Below are positions 1 to 8,495 of a stretch of DNA of 64,000 bases, in pieces. The DNA lies in assembly GCA_050302475.1 (NCBI GenBank), contig JBNLBF010000006.1, positions 74,219-138,218 on the forward strand, in the 5' to 3' direction. The DNA comes from NORP23 sp050302475. Its GTDB lineage: Bacteria; Pseudomonadota; Alphaproteobacteria; Rhodobacterales; Rhodobacteraceae. Within the stretch, counting starts at the first letter, position 1; each line of letters opens with the position of its first letter. The notes beneath the pieces were generated by a model. The model did no database searches and was not told where the DNA came from. It worked only from the letters and a program-made list of their open reading frames with translations. The position numbers were made by a program, and so were the translations under genes.

Positions 1-177
1 ATATACCGCGCCGCCGAGTTCCGGTTCGATAACAACCGACTTTGCTTTTGCGCCATCCATCGCGGATACCGCATGTTTATCAAGCGGCCACCAGCTGCTG
101 GTTTGGTTTACGAACACATCAAACGCGCGGTCTGGCGTGCAGTTGACGGTAATTTTTTTGACAATAGGTCTAACCAT
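1..177 (-). CDS. SRPBCC (AHSA1-like) domain protein, C-terminus cut by window edge
   Basis: Reading leftward from an ATG at 175-177, the first 59 residues begin MVRPIVKKITVNCTPDRAFD and continue through a TSSWWPLDKH stretch, the usual N-terminal beta strand and helix of START/SRPBCC fold proteins of the AHSA1 type. The rest lies outside the window. The start overlaps the last 8 nt of the upstream ArsR gene, so the two are almost certainly co-transcribed and translationally coupled. ArsR-SRPBCC pairs are common in alphaproteobacteria, where the SRPBCC protein is thought to bind a hydrophobic ligand; the ligand is unknown here. Confidence 0.8.
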   Translation of the reverse strand, partial: MVRPIVKKITVNCTPDRAFDVFVNQTSSWWPLDKHAVSAMDGAKAKSVVIEPELGGAVY

Positions 178-484
178 TATTGCCCCCCTGATTTTCAATT
201 TCGTTGCTGAATGCCTCGAGCACGTCATCCCAATATTGCTCGAGATAGGCACGAAGCGCCTCCAGACCCTTTCGGTTTCGCCGATAAAGATTTCGATTTC
301 CCGCCGTCTGAAACGACGCAAGTTCAGCCTCGGTCAATATTTTCAGGTGCTGAGAAATTGCGGGTCTGCTGACGGAAAACTTGTCGGCAATGTCGGCGAC
401 AGATTGCGGTTCAGCCGACAAGGATTCGAAAATCTTCCGCCGGGTTGGGTCTGCAAGTGCGATAAGTGTATCTTCGTAAGTCAT
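170..484 (-). CDS. ArsR-family HTH transcriptional regulator
   Basis: This 104-residue winged-helix protein has the ArsR signature: an ALADPTRRKIFESL start helix followed by a VADIADKFSVSRPAISQHLK recognition helix and a beta wing ending LYRRN. It lacks the CxCxxC metal site of ArsR/SmtB metal sensors, so it probably responds to another signal or to its SRPBCC partner. It is the first gene of a two-gene unit whose second gene overlaps it by 8 nt. A set of GTAAG/CTTAC dyads covers the start codon (476-508) and is the likely autoregulatory operator. Confidence 0.9.
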   Translation of the reverse strand: MTYEDTLIALADPTRRKIFESLSAEPQSVADIADKFSVSRPAISQHLKILTEAELASFQTAGNRNLYRRNRKGLEALRAYLEQYWDDVLEAFSNEIENQGGNNG

Positions 485-508
485 TACTTACCGTAAGTCA
501 TGGCTTAC
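476..508 (-). promoter_or_regulatory. Probable ArsR autoregulatory operator (overlapping GTAAG/CTTAC dyads)
   Basis: Four alternating half-sites occur in 33 bp: GTAAG at 476-480, CTTAC at 487-491, GTAAG at 493-497 and CTTAC at 504-508. The middle pair forms the perfect palindrome ACTTACCGTAAGT. The ArsR start codon (482-484) lies inside the first dyad, and a TTGACT -35-like hexamer lies just upstream on the minus strand (about 514-519). Binding here would block both transcription and access to the start. Confidence 0.6.
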
Positions 509-540
509 TTAAAAGTCAACAGGCCCGTTGGTCCGCCCTG

Positions 541-1062
541 TCAGAACCCTTTGAAAACACCGATCGTGGAAAGGTAATACAGCATTGCAACAATCGCCGT
601 CAGGAAAATCGCCGCGACGCCAATCAGCTGATTCCACAAACGTCGCCAGCGGAGCTTGCGCCGCAGCACTTCCCCCTCCCAGCCATTGGCGCGGATTTTG
701 TAGGCCAGACGGACCGAGAAGGCCGCAACCAATACAAGCGGGGCCAACAGCATGAATATGGCGATGGAAAACTCCGACCCGAGACCGAATCCCGCCGTCG
801 CAAGCGCCGCAAGAACGAAGCCGATGAAACCCGAGAAGTAATACCCGCCCACATCGAAATAATAGATCAGCCGCGAGACGTTGATCTGGATGAGCATCTC
901 GCATTGCTCGGCAAATTCACCGCCTTTGCGGTCCGCCCGAATGATTGCATCAAATGGCACCCCAAGGGTCCAATGTGATGTCATCGACCATGCAACCGTC
1001 AGGGTGATCCAGTACCACAGACTCCACAGGCTTTTGGTATCTAAAAAATCTAACGGATTCAC
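541..1062 (-). CDS. Small inner-membrane protein, possibly the Rhodobacteraceae 'component of SufBCD complex' family
   Basis: 173 residues from a GTG start preceded by a GGAGGG ribosome-binding site. There are about four hydrophobic segments: near residues 15-30, 75-95, 98-118 and 148-166. The N-terminal motif LWSLWYWITLTVAWSMTSHW followed by LGVPFD matches what I remember of a short family found beside hemB in Rhodobacteraceae and annotated as a SufBCD component. That name has no functional support I can see in the sequence, because no cysteine or Fe-S motif is obvious. The gene is divergent from hemB. The family assignment is from memory and tentative. Confidence 0.7.
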   Translation of the reverse strand: MNPLDFLDTKSLWSLWYWITLTVAWSMTSHWTLGVPFDAIIRADRKGGEFAEQCEMLIQINVSRLIYYFDVGGYYFSGFIGFVLAALATAGFGLGSEFSIAIFMLLAPLVLVAAFSVRLAYKIRANGWEGEVLRRKLRWRRLWNQLIGVAAIFLTAIVAMLYYLSTIGVFKGF

Positions 1063-1174
1063 CGCGCCCTCCGAATTCGGGGCAATCTAGCGGGCGGTTT
1101 CGGAAATGCAAATACACAATCCACTTGAGGCAAAACCCAATTCCGTGGCATCTCGTGTGGGAAACGAGGTAAAT

Positions 1175-2170
1175 ATGATCACACCCCCCTTTCCCGCCGC
1201 CCGATCCCGTCGCCTGCGCCGTACTCCCTGGATACGCGAACTGGTTCAGGAAACGCAGTTGTCGGTGTCCGACCTGATCTGGCCGATCTTCGTGCGCGAG
1301 GGCGAAGGGGTTGAAGAACCTGTTGCCTCGCTGCCCGGTGTGAACCGGTTGAGCATTGATAACGCAGTCAAGGCCTCCGAACGGGCGGCTGTCCTGGGGA
1401 TTCCGGTGATCGCGCTGTTTCCCTACACGGACGATAGTCTCAAGACCCCCGACGGGGCTGAGGCGTGGAATCCCGATAACCTCGTGAACCGGGCGACGCG
1501 GGCGATCAAAGCTGCAGTGCCGGATATCGGGATTATGCTGGATGTTGCACTGGACCCGTATAATTCCGCCGGGCATGACGGCATTGTGCGCGATGGTGTG
1601 ATCCTGAATGACGAAACCTTGCTGGCGCTGGAAAAACAGGCGCTTGGCCATGCCGAGGCTGGTGCAGATATTCTGGGACCGTCCGACATGATGGACGGGC
1701 GGATTGGCGTGATCCGCAGGGCGTTGGAAAGCAATGATTTCCCCGATGTTGCGATCATGTCCTACAGCGCCAAATATGCCAGTGCCTTTTACGGCCCGTT
1801 CCGCGATGCGGTTGGCGCAAGCGGTGCGCTGAAAGGCGACAAGAAAACCTATCAGATGGATTACCACAATTCGGATGAGGCGATCCGCGACACGGCAAAG
1901 GACATTGCCGAGGGTGCCGACATGGTGATGGTGAAACCCGGGATGCCCTATCTGGACATTTGCCGCCGGGTAAAATCGGAACTGGCGGTGCCGACCTTTG
2001 CCTATCAGGTGAGTGGCGAGTATGCGATGATCTCTGCCGCCGGGCAGAATGGCTGGATTGATCGTGAGAAAGCGATGATCGAAAGTCTGGTCGCGTTCAA
2101 ACGCGCGGGCTGCGACGGTGTGCTGAGCTATTTCGCGCTGGAAGTCGCCGAAATGCTGAACAAGGGCTAG
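1175..2170 (+). CDS. hemB: Delta-aminolevulinic acid dehydratase (porphobilinogen synthase), Mg-type
   Basis: HemB condenses two 5-aminolevulinate molecules to porphobilinogen for heme, cobalamin and (where present) bacteriochlorophyll synthesis. The 331-residue protein carries both Schiff-base lysines: K200 in SYSAKYASAFYG and K254 in VMVKPGMPYLDI. The region equivalent to the Zn-binding triple-cysteine site reads DVALDPYNSAGHDG, without cysteines, as in the Mg-dependent HemB of alphaproteobacteria. I chose the ATG at 1175 because GAGG lies 6 nt upstream and the typical PPFPAARSRRLRR N-terminus follows. The stop overlaps the stop of the convergent glycosyltransferase gene through a shared CTAG. 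Confidence 0.97.
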   Translation: MITPPFPAARSRRLRRTPWIRELVQETQLSVSDLIWPIFVREGEGVEEPVASLPGVNRLSIDNAVKASERAAVLGIPVIALFPYTDDSLKTPDGAEAWNPDNLVNRATRAIKAAVPDIGIMLDVALDPYNSAGHDGIVRDGVILNDETLLALEKQALGHAEAGADILGPSDMMDGRIGVIRRALESNDFPDVAIMSYSAKYASAFYGPFRDAVGASGALKGDKKTYQMDYHNSDEAIRDTAKDIAEGADMVMVKPGMPYLDICRRVKSELAVPTFAYQVSGEYAMISAAGQNGWIDREKAMIESLVAFKRAGCDGVLSYFALEVAEMLNKG

Positions 2171-3201
2171 CGCAGAGTGTCATAGACAGAGAAAATTCCG
2201 TCAACCTCGCCCGTGATGGCATGATTATCCAGAATATGGTGTCGCCCCGCCTGCCCCATGCGGGCCAGTCGGTCCGGATCTGACACCATATCGCGCAACT
2301 TTGCCGTCAGGTCCTCCGCATCCCCGGTTTCAAACCGTGCGCCGACTTCAGGCGTCACCAGCTCCGGCCAATATCCTGCGCCTGATGTCAGAACCGCTGC
2401 GCCGGACGCCATCGCCTCCAACGGAGTCAGTCCGAACCCTTCGGTTCGCGAAGCGGCGATGACCAGATCACAGGCCTGATAGAGCTGACGGACACGCTGC
2501 GCATCAGCATGCCCCCAGAATTGGACCTGATCCGCAACTCCGGCTTGATCAAGCTGGTCTTGCAGGTCTTTTAGATAGTCTGCTTCGGACTCCTTGGCCT
2601 CGCCAGTGATGACGACCGTGACATCAGGATGTTCCGGCAACAGCTTGCACAGGGCGGCAATCAACAGGTCCGTGCCTTTGGAAGCCCTGATCCGCCCGAA
2701 ATTTCCGATCACCAGTCCCGAAAGCCCCAGCGCCGCTTTCGCCGCAGCTTTGTCGGCAGGTTGATAGAGTTCCACATCAACCCCGTGCGGCACCACCGCG
2801 CTGTGCCAATCCAGAAATCCGGCGGCCCGCTCGGAGGTCGCGATGATCGCATCCATCCTGTTCATAATGAACCGCAATACCCGCCCGTGCCGTTTGGGGG
2901 CGGCAGAGGTAAACACCAGCTTCCAGCGCTGAAACAGCACATATTTCAGAAACAGGCCCAGCAACATCTCCACATCCCGGCGCGCGTGCCAGATGCGATA
3001 ATTGCCATTGACCGGTCGTGACCATCCATGGCGCAGGATAGTGCGAAACGGCACCGTTCCGGGCAGCCCCAGCCCTCCCGTATCCAGAACCGCGATGTCT
3101 TCGCGAGTTTGCTGAAACGGTACAAGCACCTGCACGGTCGCCGACACGCCGGTAAACCGGCGGTGGAGGTTGGTCACAAGAATGTCTGGCAATTTGGTCA
3201 T
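2167..3201 (-). CDS. Family 4 glycosyltransferase
   Basis: 344 residues from ATG 3201 (MTKLPDILVTNLHRRFTGVS). The C-terminal half has the GT-B/GT4 donor-binding domain: GNFGRIRASKGTDLLI, then SRTEGFGLTPLEAMASGAAV, whose ExxxxxxxE glutamates bind the nucleotide sugar. The N-terminal half is the acceptor domain. The closest roles I know are LPS core or exopolysaccharide assembly at the cytoplasmic face of the inner membrane; the sugar cannot be read from sequence. A longer reading frame reaches back to 3276 but the 3201 ATG gives the more family-like N-terminus. Its stop overlaps that of hemB. Confidence 0.88.
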   Translation of the reverse strand: MTKLPDILVTNLHRRFTGVSATVQVLVPFQQTREDIAVLDTGGLGLPGTVPFRTILRHGWSRPVNGNYRIWHARRDVEMLLGLFLKYVLFQRWKLVFTSAAPKRHGRVLRFIMNRMDAIIATSERAAGFLDWHSAVVPHGVDVELYQPADKAAAKAALGLSGLVIGNFGRIRASKGTDLLIAALCKLLPEHPDVTVVITGEAKESEADYLKDLQDQLDQAGVADQVQFWGHADAQRVRQLYQACDLVIAASRTEGFGLTPLEAMASGAAVLTSGAGYWPELVTPEVGARFETGDAEDLTAKLRDMVSDPDRLARMGQAGRHHILDNHAITGEVDGIFSVYDTLR

Positions 3202-3360
3202 CACGCGCCCGGTTTTCCCTGTGCTTAGCAAACCCGCCTCGGCGGGGATAGGCACAATATCGCGCGGGACGAACATGTGACTGGCACAACAGGTCGTGGC
3301 ATGGTAAGGTTTTCCTATCCGGCAACAAGACCGGCAGAGCAGATTTTACAGGAGTTTCCC

Positions 3361-3915
3361 ATGACCGGCTGGACCCGTCGCGGTTTCGTTCTTGCAGGGG
3401 GCGCAAGTGGACTTGCCGCCTGTTCCAATTCCACCATCAATCAGACTTCGTCCGAGCTCAACCAGCGGGTTGATACGGCAAAGGCGGAAATGTTCAGCAC
3501 CGTCCCCGGCGCACGTCAGCTGTTCGATCAGGCTGCGGGTGTGTTGATTGTTCCGGATGTCACGCAAGCCGGGCTGTTTGTCGGAGGATCCTATGGCGAA
3601 GGTGCGCTGTTGATTGGCGAGGCCAAGGTCGCCTACTTCACCTATGCGGCAGCCTCGATCGGGCCGCAGATCGGCGCATCGGTCTATAATCACGCGCTGT
3701 TCTTCATGACGCAGGAAACGCTGACCAAATTCCGCTATTCCGATGGCTGGCAGCTGGGCGTGGATGCCGAGTTCACCACCCCCGAGGAGGCTGGGTCTCT
3801 AGGCGTTTCGACCAGCACGATCAACCTGCCGGTTTACGCACTGGTCTATGGCCAGCAGGGTCTGATCGTCGGTGCGACGCTGGAAGGCGGCAAATATTCG
3901 CGGGTGACCCGTTAA
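3361..3915 (+). CDS. Tat-exported SYLF/YSC84-domain lipoprotein
   Basis: 184 residues. The N-terminus combines a twin-arginine motif (TRRGFVL, residues 5-11) with a lipobox ending LAAC (Cys21), so the protein is probably exported folded by Tat and lipid-anchored. The body (AAGVLIVPDVTQAGLFVGGS, then YGEGALL) is the SYLF (YSC84-related, lipid-binding) domain seen in bacterial Ysc84/BPSL1445-type lipoproteins. ATG 3361 follows CAGGAG at suitable spacing; an upstream in-frame extension lacks the signal. Its stop overlaps that of convergent lpd by 4 nt. Confidence 0.85.
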   Translation: MTGWTRRGFVLAGGASGLAACSNSTINQTSSELNQRVDTAKAEMFSTVPGARQLFDQAAGVLIVPDVTQAGLFVGGSYGEGALLIGEAKVAYFTYAAASIGPQIGASVYNHALFFMTQETLTKFRYSDGWQLGVDAEFTTPEEAGSLGVSTSTINLPVYALVYGQQGLIVGATLEGGKYSRVTR

Positions 3916-5300
3916 AGGTGGATCATCCGGTCATAGGCATCCAGCACGCTTTCATGCATCATTTCTGACAAGGTCGGGTGCGGGAAGACGGTTTCGATCA
4001 ATTCGGCCTCCGTCGTTTCCAGCGTCCGGCCAATCACGTAGCCCTGGATCAGTTCTGTGACCTCGGGGCCAACCATGTGGGCGCCCAAAAGCTCGCCGGT
4101 TTTGGCATCGAAGATGGTTTTGATCAGGCCTTCCGGCTCGCCCAGCGCAATCGCTTTGCCGTTGCCGATATTGCTGAAACGGCCAACTTTGATTTCGTAG
4201 CCCAGCTCTTTCGCCTTGGCCTCCGTATAGCCGACCGAGGCCACCTGCGGATGGCAATAGGTGCAGCCCGCGATACTTTCCGGGCGGAAAGGGTGAACCT
4301 TTTTGCCGGCAACCATTTCGGCCACCATGATACCTTCGTGAGAGGCTTTATGCGCCAGCCACGGCGCCCCGGCGATGTCACCAATGGCATAAATCCCGTC
4401 GACCCCGGTCCGGCTGTATTCATCCACCACGACATGGGTCCGGTCGAGTTTCACACCTAGCTCTTCAAGGCCAAGATTTTCGACATTGCCGACAATCCCC
4501 ACGGCAGAGATAACAGTGTCAAACTCCTGTTTTTCGACCTTGCCGCCGGTTTCGATATGGGCGGTCACCTTGCCTTTGGCGCGGTCCAGCTGCTTGACCA
4601 TGGATTTCTCCATGATCTTGATCCCCTGCTTTTCGAACTGCTTCTTCGCGAATTTGGAGATTTCCTCGTCTTCGACCGGCAACACGCGGTCCATGACCTC
4701 AACCACCGTGGTGTCGGCGCCCAATGTGTTGAAGAAACTTGCGAATTCGATCCCGATGGCGCCTGAGCCGATCACCAGCAGTTTTTTCGGCATGCGCGGC
4801 GGGTTGAGCGCGTGTTTATATGTCCAGACCAGATCGCCATCGGCCTCCAGCCCTGGAAGTTCGCGGGCGCGTGCACCGGTGGCGACGATGATGTTTTTTG
4901 CCTCCAGCGTTTCGGTGCCCTTCTCGGTCTTGACCGAGACCTTACCCTTCGCCGCAATCTTGGCTTCGCCCATCACCACCTCGATCTTGTTTTTCTTCAT
5001 CAGGAATCCAACACCGCTTGCCAACTGGTTCGCCACCTTGCGGGACCGTTTGACAACAGCATCCAGATCGTAATCGAACTTGTCCGCCGACAGGCCGAAT
5101 TCTTTCGCCCGCTCCATCAGGTGATACACCTCGGCCGAGCGCAGCAGCGCCTTGGTCGGGATACAGCCCCAGTTAAGGCAAATTCCGCCCAGATGCTCGC
5201 GTTCCACCACAACGGTTTTTAACCCAAGTTGCGCAGCCCGAATGGCGGCAACATAGCCCCCGGGACCAGCGCCGATTACGATCAGATCATAGGAAGCCAT
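3912..5300 (-). CDS. lpd: Dihydrolipoyl dehydrogenase (E3)
   Basis: 462-residue flavoprotein disulfide reductase that reoxidises dihydrolipoamide with NAD+ in 2-oxoacid dehydrogenase complexes or the glycine cleavage system. It shows the N-terminal FAD motif GAGPGGYVAAIRAAQLG, the redox-active disulfide GGICLNWGCIPTK, the NAD motif GSGAIGIEFASFF and the C-terminal HPHPTLSE-type base region (FPHPTLSEMMHE). The gene stands alone, with no E1 or E2 genes beside it, so its complex cannot be inferred from context. AGGAG precedes the ATG at 5300. Confidence 0.97.
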   Translation of the reverse strand: MASYDLIVIGAGPGGYVAAIRAAQLGLKTVVVEREHLGGICLNWGCIPTKALLRSAEVYHLMERAKEFGLSADKFDYDLDAVVKRSRKVANQLASGVGFLMKKNKIEVVMGEAKIAAKGKVSVKTEKGTETLEAKNIIVATGARARELPGLEADGDLVWTYKHALNPPRMPKKLLVIGSGAIGIEFASFFNTLGADTTVVEVMDRVLPVEDEEISKFAKKQFEKQGIKIMEKSMVKQLDRAKGKVTAHIETGGKVEKQEFDTVISAVGIVGNVENLGLEELGVKLDRTHVVVDEYSRTGVDGIYAIGDIAGAPWLAHKASHEGIMVAEMVAGKKVHPFRPESIAGCTYCHPQVASVGYTEAKAKELGYEIKVGRFSNIGNGKAIALGEPEGLIKTIFDAKTGELLGAHMVGPEVTELIQGYVIGRTLETTEAELIETVFPHPTLSEMMHESVLDAYDRMIHL

Positions 5301-5383
5301 TGGGTTCTCCTGATTTTAGTTTAGCCCTAAACCTTAATCAGGATACCGGAAATTTTCAGAAGGTGCCAGAGGGGTTCTTGCGA

Positions 5384-5950
5384 TCAATCCGCCAGATTTT
5401 CCAGCGTATAGCGGTAGCCCCCGGCGGCCAGATAGGTTTTTTCCGCGTCGGTGGACTTGCGGCCCAGCGCCTCGTTCCGCGCCGGAAATCGCCCGAATTC
5501 GCGGATAATCTCGCGATGAGCTCGCGCATGTTTCAGATCTTCGTCGCTTTGCAAACGCGATAGACTGGCCCGCACGGACGTATCCTGATCAACAACCGAT
5601 TCCGAATGCCTCAGCGGCAGGAAAAAGAACTGCCGCATCGATCCGTTGATCTTTTTATCATGACCCTGGGCAATAGCCCGTTTCGACAGGCACACGGCAA
5701 TCTGATCCGTTGCGAATGACCGTCCGTCACCACGGAACATATTGCGCGGAAACTGGTCCAGAAGGATGATCAGTGCGAGGGCTGATCTAGGTTCGACCAT
5801 CCACTCCCGAAACGCTCCGGCCCGAGCCTGTTCCCACATGTCCAGATAATTCTTCCGGATCTTGTCATCCACTTCGTCCGAGACCGCGTACCAGCCTTTC
5901 GGTCCGATCGACTCCCAGAATTCCAGAATCTCTTCTGCGCGCCTGTCCAT
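5384..5950 (-). CDS. DUF924 family protein
   Basis: 188 residues starting MDRRAEEILEFW. It has the DUF924 hallmarks: an EEILEFW start, LALIILLDQFPRNMFRG, a central FFFLPLRHSE and a final GRFPARNEALGRKST. The fold is an all-helical TPR-like bundle and the function is unknown. I prefer ATG 5950, with AAGGTGAG upstream, but a GTG at 5959 would add three residues. It lies between the MFS transporter (upstream on the same strand) and lpd, without overlaps. Confidence 0.9.
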   Translation of the reverse strand: MDRRAEEILEFWESIGPKGWYAVSDEVDDKIRKNYLDMWEQARAGAFREWMVEPRSALALIILLDQFPRNMFRGDGRSFATDQIAVCLSKRAIAQGHDKKINGSMRQFFFLPLRHSESVVDQDTSVRASLSRLQSDEDLKHARAHREIIREFGRFPARNEALGRKSTDAEKTYLAAGGYRYTLENLAD

Positions 5951-6001
5951 GTCACTCACCTTGCTCTTTTTTTAGGCAGTTTTATGGATTCGCAGAAAAT
6001 T

Positions 6002-7267
6002 TCAAGGATTTTCTGACGCTGCGTCAGCTTCTTCGGCCATGTCGATGGCAACTTCCTGCGCAACCTCTACAGCAACGGGTGAAGCCTGCGGCAGGATAGT
6101 GGCGTAGCTGGACGTGTCTTCCACCGAGATACCTTCGCGTTGCGTTGTCCTGTACAGGCCGTAACCGGAAATCAGGGCAAATATCACAACCAGAAATCCG
6201 AAATAGGCGTCCGGACCGAAAACGGTCATCAGCCAACCGATCAATACCGGCGCACCCACCGCGCCGACACCGTTCACGAACAGCAGGCCACCGGATGCTG
6301 ATGCCATGTCTTCGGGATCAAGGTGATCATTCGTATAGGCGATTATCAGCGAATACATCGGGTTGGCGACACCGCCGACGATGAAGGCAAGGATGAACAG
6401 GACGAAGCTGTAGGCGCTGAACATCAGACCAACCACCATCAGAATGGCGGCACCGCCGGTGCAGATGATGATCAGAAGACGGCGATCCATACGGTCCGAC
6501 AACCATCCGACAGGAAACAGCATCACAAGCCCGCCGATATACATGACCGCCACAAAGATCGAGATGTCCTGAATGCTTAGGCCTTTTTCCGTTCCGTATA
6601 CTGACGGCATCCCAAAGATTGCCGCAAATACCGCGCCGAGCAGGAAGGTCCCGACAACACCCATCGGCGAGGTGTTATACAGTTCCTTCAGTCCCATCCG
6701 TTTCGTCGCACGAAATACCGGTGCGGGGCTGATCGACAGTAGGATCGGCAGAAAAGACAGGGAAACGAGCACCGACATGACAACGAACAAGGTGTAGTCG
6801 CGCGCATCCGCGAAGTTGATCGTGAACTGCGCCCCGATGATCCCGATCATCTGGATAATCATATAGGCCGATAGCGCCTTACCACGTGTTTCGTTTGTGG
6901 CCGCGTCATTCAGCCAGCTTTCAGCCGTGACATAAACGCCTGCGAAGCTGAACCCGACAATCACACGCATCACGGTCCAGACAATTGGATCCGGAATCGC
7001 CGCATAGAGGATAAATGCTGACGAGATCAGCGAGGCTAGCGCCGCAAACACCCGCACATGCCCGACCCGCCGGATCATGACCGGGGCGAGGTAGGAGCCC
7101 CCGAGGAAACCCGCGAAATAGCCGCTCATCACATACGACATGGCAGCGGGCGAAAAGTTTTCTGCCGCACCGCGAATACCCAGCAATGTCCCTTGCAGGC
7201 CGTTACCTGCCATCAGCAGCAACATGCCCAGCAAAAGTGCCCATGAATTTTTCAAAACGATGATCAC
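6002..7267 (-). CDS. MFS transporter, YcaD-like
   Basis: 421 residues with about 12 hydrophobic segments and the MFS loop motif GWLSDRMDRRLL between TM8 and TM9, plus APVMIRRVGHVRVF between TM2 and TM3. The N-terminus (LLGMLLLMAGNGLQGTLLGIRG) resembles the YcaD group of MFS proteins, which are of unknown substrate. The C-terminus is a roughly 45-residue acidic cytoplasmic tail (VAVEVAQEVAIDMAEEADAA). The start is a GTG with AAAGGAG upstream. The substrate is not inferable. Confidence 0.9.
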   Translation of the reverse strand: MIIVLKNSWALLLGMLLLMAGNGLQGTLLGIRGAAENFSPAAMSYVMSGYFAGFLGGSYLAPVMIRRVGHVRVFAALASLISSAFILYAAIPDPIVWTVMRVIVGFSFAGVYVTAESWLNDAATNETRGKALSAYMIIQMIGIIGAQFTINFADARDYTLFVVMSVLVSLSFLPILLSISPAPVFRATKRMGLKELYNTSPMGVVGTFLLGAVFAAIFGMPSVYGTEKGLSIQDISIFVAVMYIGGLVMLFPVGWLSDRMDRRLLIIICTGGAAILMVVGLMFSAYSFVLFILAFIVGGVANPMYSLIIAYTNDHLDPEDMASASGGLLFVNGVGAVGAPVLIGWLMTVFGPDAYFGFLVVIFALISGYGLYRTTQREGISVEDTSSYATILPQASPVAVEVAQEVAIDMAEEADAASENP

Positions 7268-7321
7268 GCGAATCTCCTTTGTCGCCTGCTTACGCCTGCA
7301 CGCGTGCGCTGCGGAGTCAAA

Positions 7322-8380
7322 TTACGACTGGTTGTGAAAAAGCAGCGAACTGTCGCCGTAGGAAAAGAACCGATACCGCTCGGCGATGGCGTGGGCATAG
7401 ATTGCCTGCATTCGCTCCATTCCGACAAGCGCCGAGACCAGCATCAGAAGCGTGGATTTCGGCAGGTGGAAATTGGTCATCAGGGCATCGGTCACCTTGA
7501 ACGTATAGCCGGGACGGATGAAGATATCCGTGTCCCCGACCCACGGGCGGATATGACCCGGACGATCCGCCGCCGTTTCGATCAGTCGCAGCGCCGTGGT
7601 TCCAACCGGGATCACGCGGCCGCCATTGGCGATGGTTTGATTGATGGCGGTTGCGGCTTCCTCGGTGACCTCGCCCCATTCGGCATGCATCTTATGATCT
7701 TCGATATTGTCGACCTTGACCGGCAGGAAGGTCCCTGCCCCGACATGCAAAGTGACCTCGGTTGAGCGCACGCCCCTGTCGCTGAGTGCTTGCAACAGCC
7801 CATCATCGAAATGCAGAGACGCCGTCGGGGCGGCGACGGCGCCGATGCGGCGGGCGAAAACTGTCTGGTAGTCCTCCATATCCGCAGCATCCGCCGCGCG
7901 TTTAGCGGCAATGTATGGGGGCAAGGGCATCTCTCCGATGGCGCTGACGGCCTTGTCCAGCGCGTCCCCGGACTCGGAAAACCGTAATGTGACCTCACCA
8001 CCCTGTTTCGCAATGACCTCTGCCGTCAGGTGATCGGCAAAATGGATCACATCCCCGAGTGCCAGCCGTTTTGCCGGACGGGCCAGCGTCACCCAGCTTT
8101 CCGGGCCGAGATGTTCGATCAGCGTTGCCTCTATCTGCGCCTCTCCTGACCCGCTCTGCGTCTCGCGCCGACGCACGCCACGCAGGCGGGCCGGGATGAC
8201 GCGGGTATTGTTGAAAACCAGAAGATCACCGGCACGCAAAAACGCGGGCAGATCGCTGACATGCGCATCCTGCAAATCCCCATCTGACACCAACAGACGC
8301 GAGGCCGGGCGTGGCTTTACCGGGCGCAGCGCGATTAGCTCCTCGGGCAGATCAAAGTCAAAATCATCCAGCGTCAGCAC
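7322..8380 (-). CDS. queA: S-adenosylmethionine:tRNA ribosyltransferase-isomerase
   Basis: QueA transfers the ribosyl moiety of SAM to 7-aminomethyl-7-deazaguanine at wobble position 34 of tRNA, making epoxyqueuosine. The sequence has LPEELIALRPVKPRPASRLL, a DLLVFNNTRVIPARL stretch, TASLHFDDGLL, and NFHLPKSTLLMLVSAL near the C-terminus, all family hallmarks. I place the start at the GTG at 8380, giving a 352-residue protein beginning LTLDDFDFDLP like other QueA proteins, with AAAGGA 8 nt upstream; an upstream GTG at 8404 is possible. No tgt gene is present in the window. Confidence 0.95.
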   Translation of the reverse strand: MLTLDDFDFDLPEELIALRPVKPRPASRLLVSDGDLQDAHVSDLPAFLRAGDLLVFNNTRVIPARLRGVRRRETQSGSGEAQIEATLIEHLGPESWVTLARPAKRLALGDVIHFADHLTAEVIAKQGGEVTLRFSESGDALDKAVSAIGEMPLPPYIAAKRAADAADMEDYQTVFARRIGAVAAPTASLHFDDGLLQALSDRGVRSTEVTLHVGAGTFLPVKVDNIEDHKMHAEWGEVTEEAATAINQTIANGGRVIPVGTTALRLIETAADRPGHIRPWVGDTDIFIRPGYTFKVTDALMTNFHLPKSTLLMLVSALVGMERMQAIYAHAIAERYRFFSYGDSSLLFHNQS

Positions 8381-8495
8381 AGTCAAAATCCTTTCGCCGC
8401 CCACATAGCGCCGGAACTTTCGAATGAACAGAATAATCCGGTTTTACTTCCTGAGCGTAATGCTATTTTGAAGATCAAATTGTTAGGGGGAAACC

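Noticed and set aside
950..1867. A 305-codon open frame antisense to hemB
   Set aside because: hemB is unmistakable on the other strand; the antisense product shows no family features and runs into the neighbouring gene.
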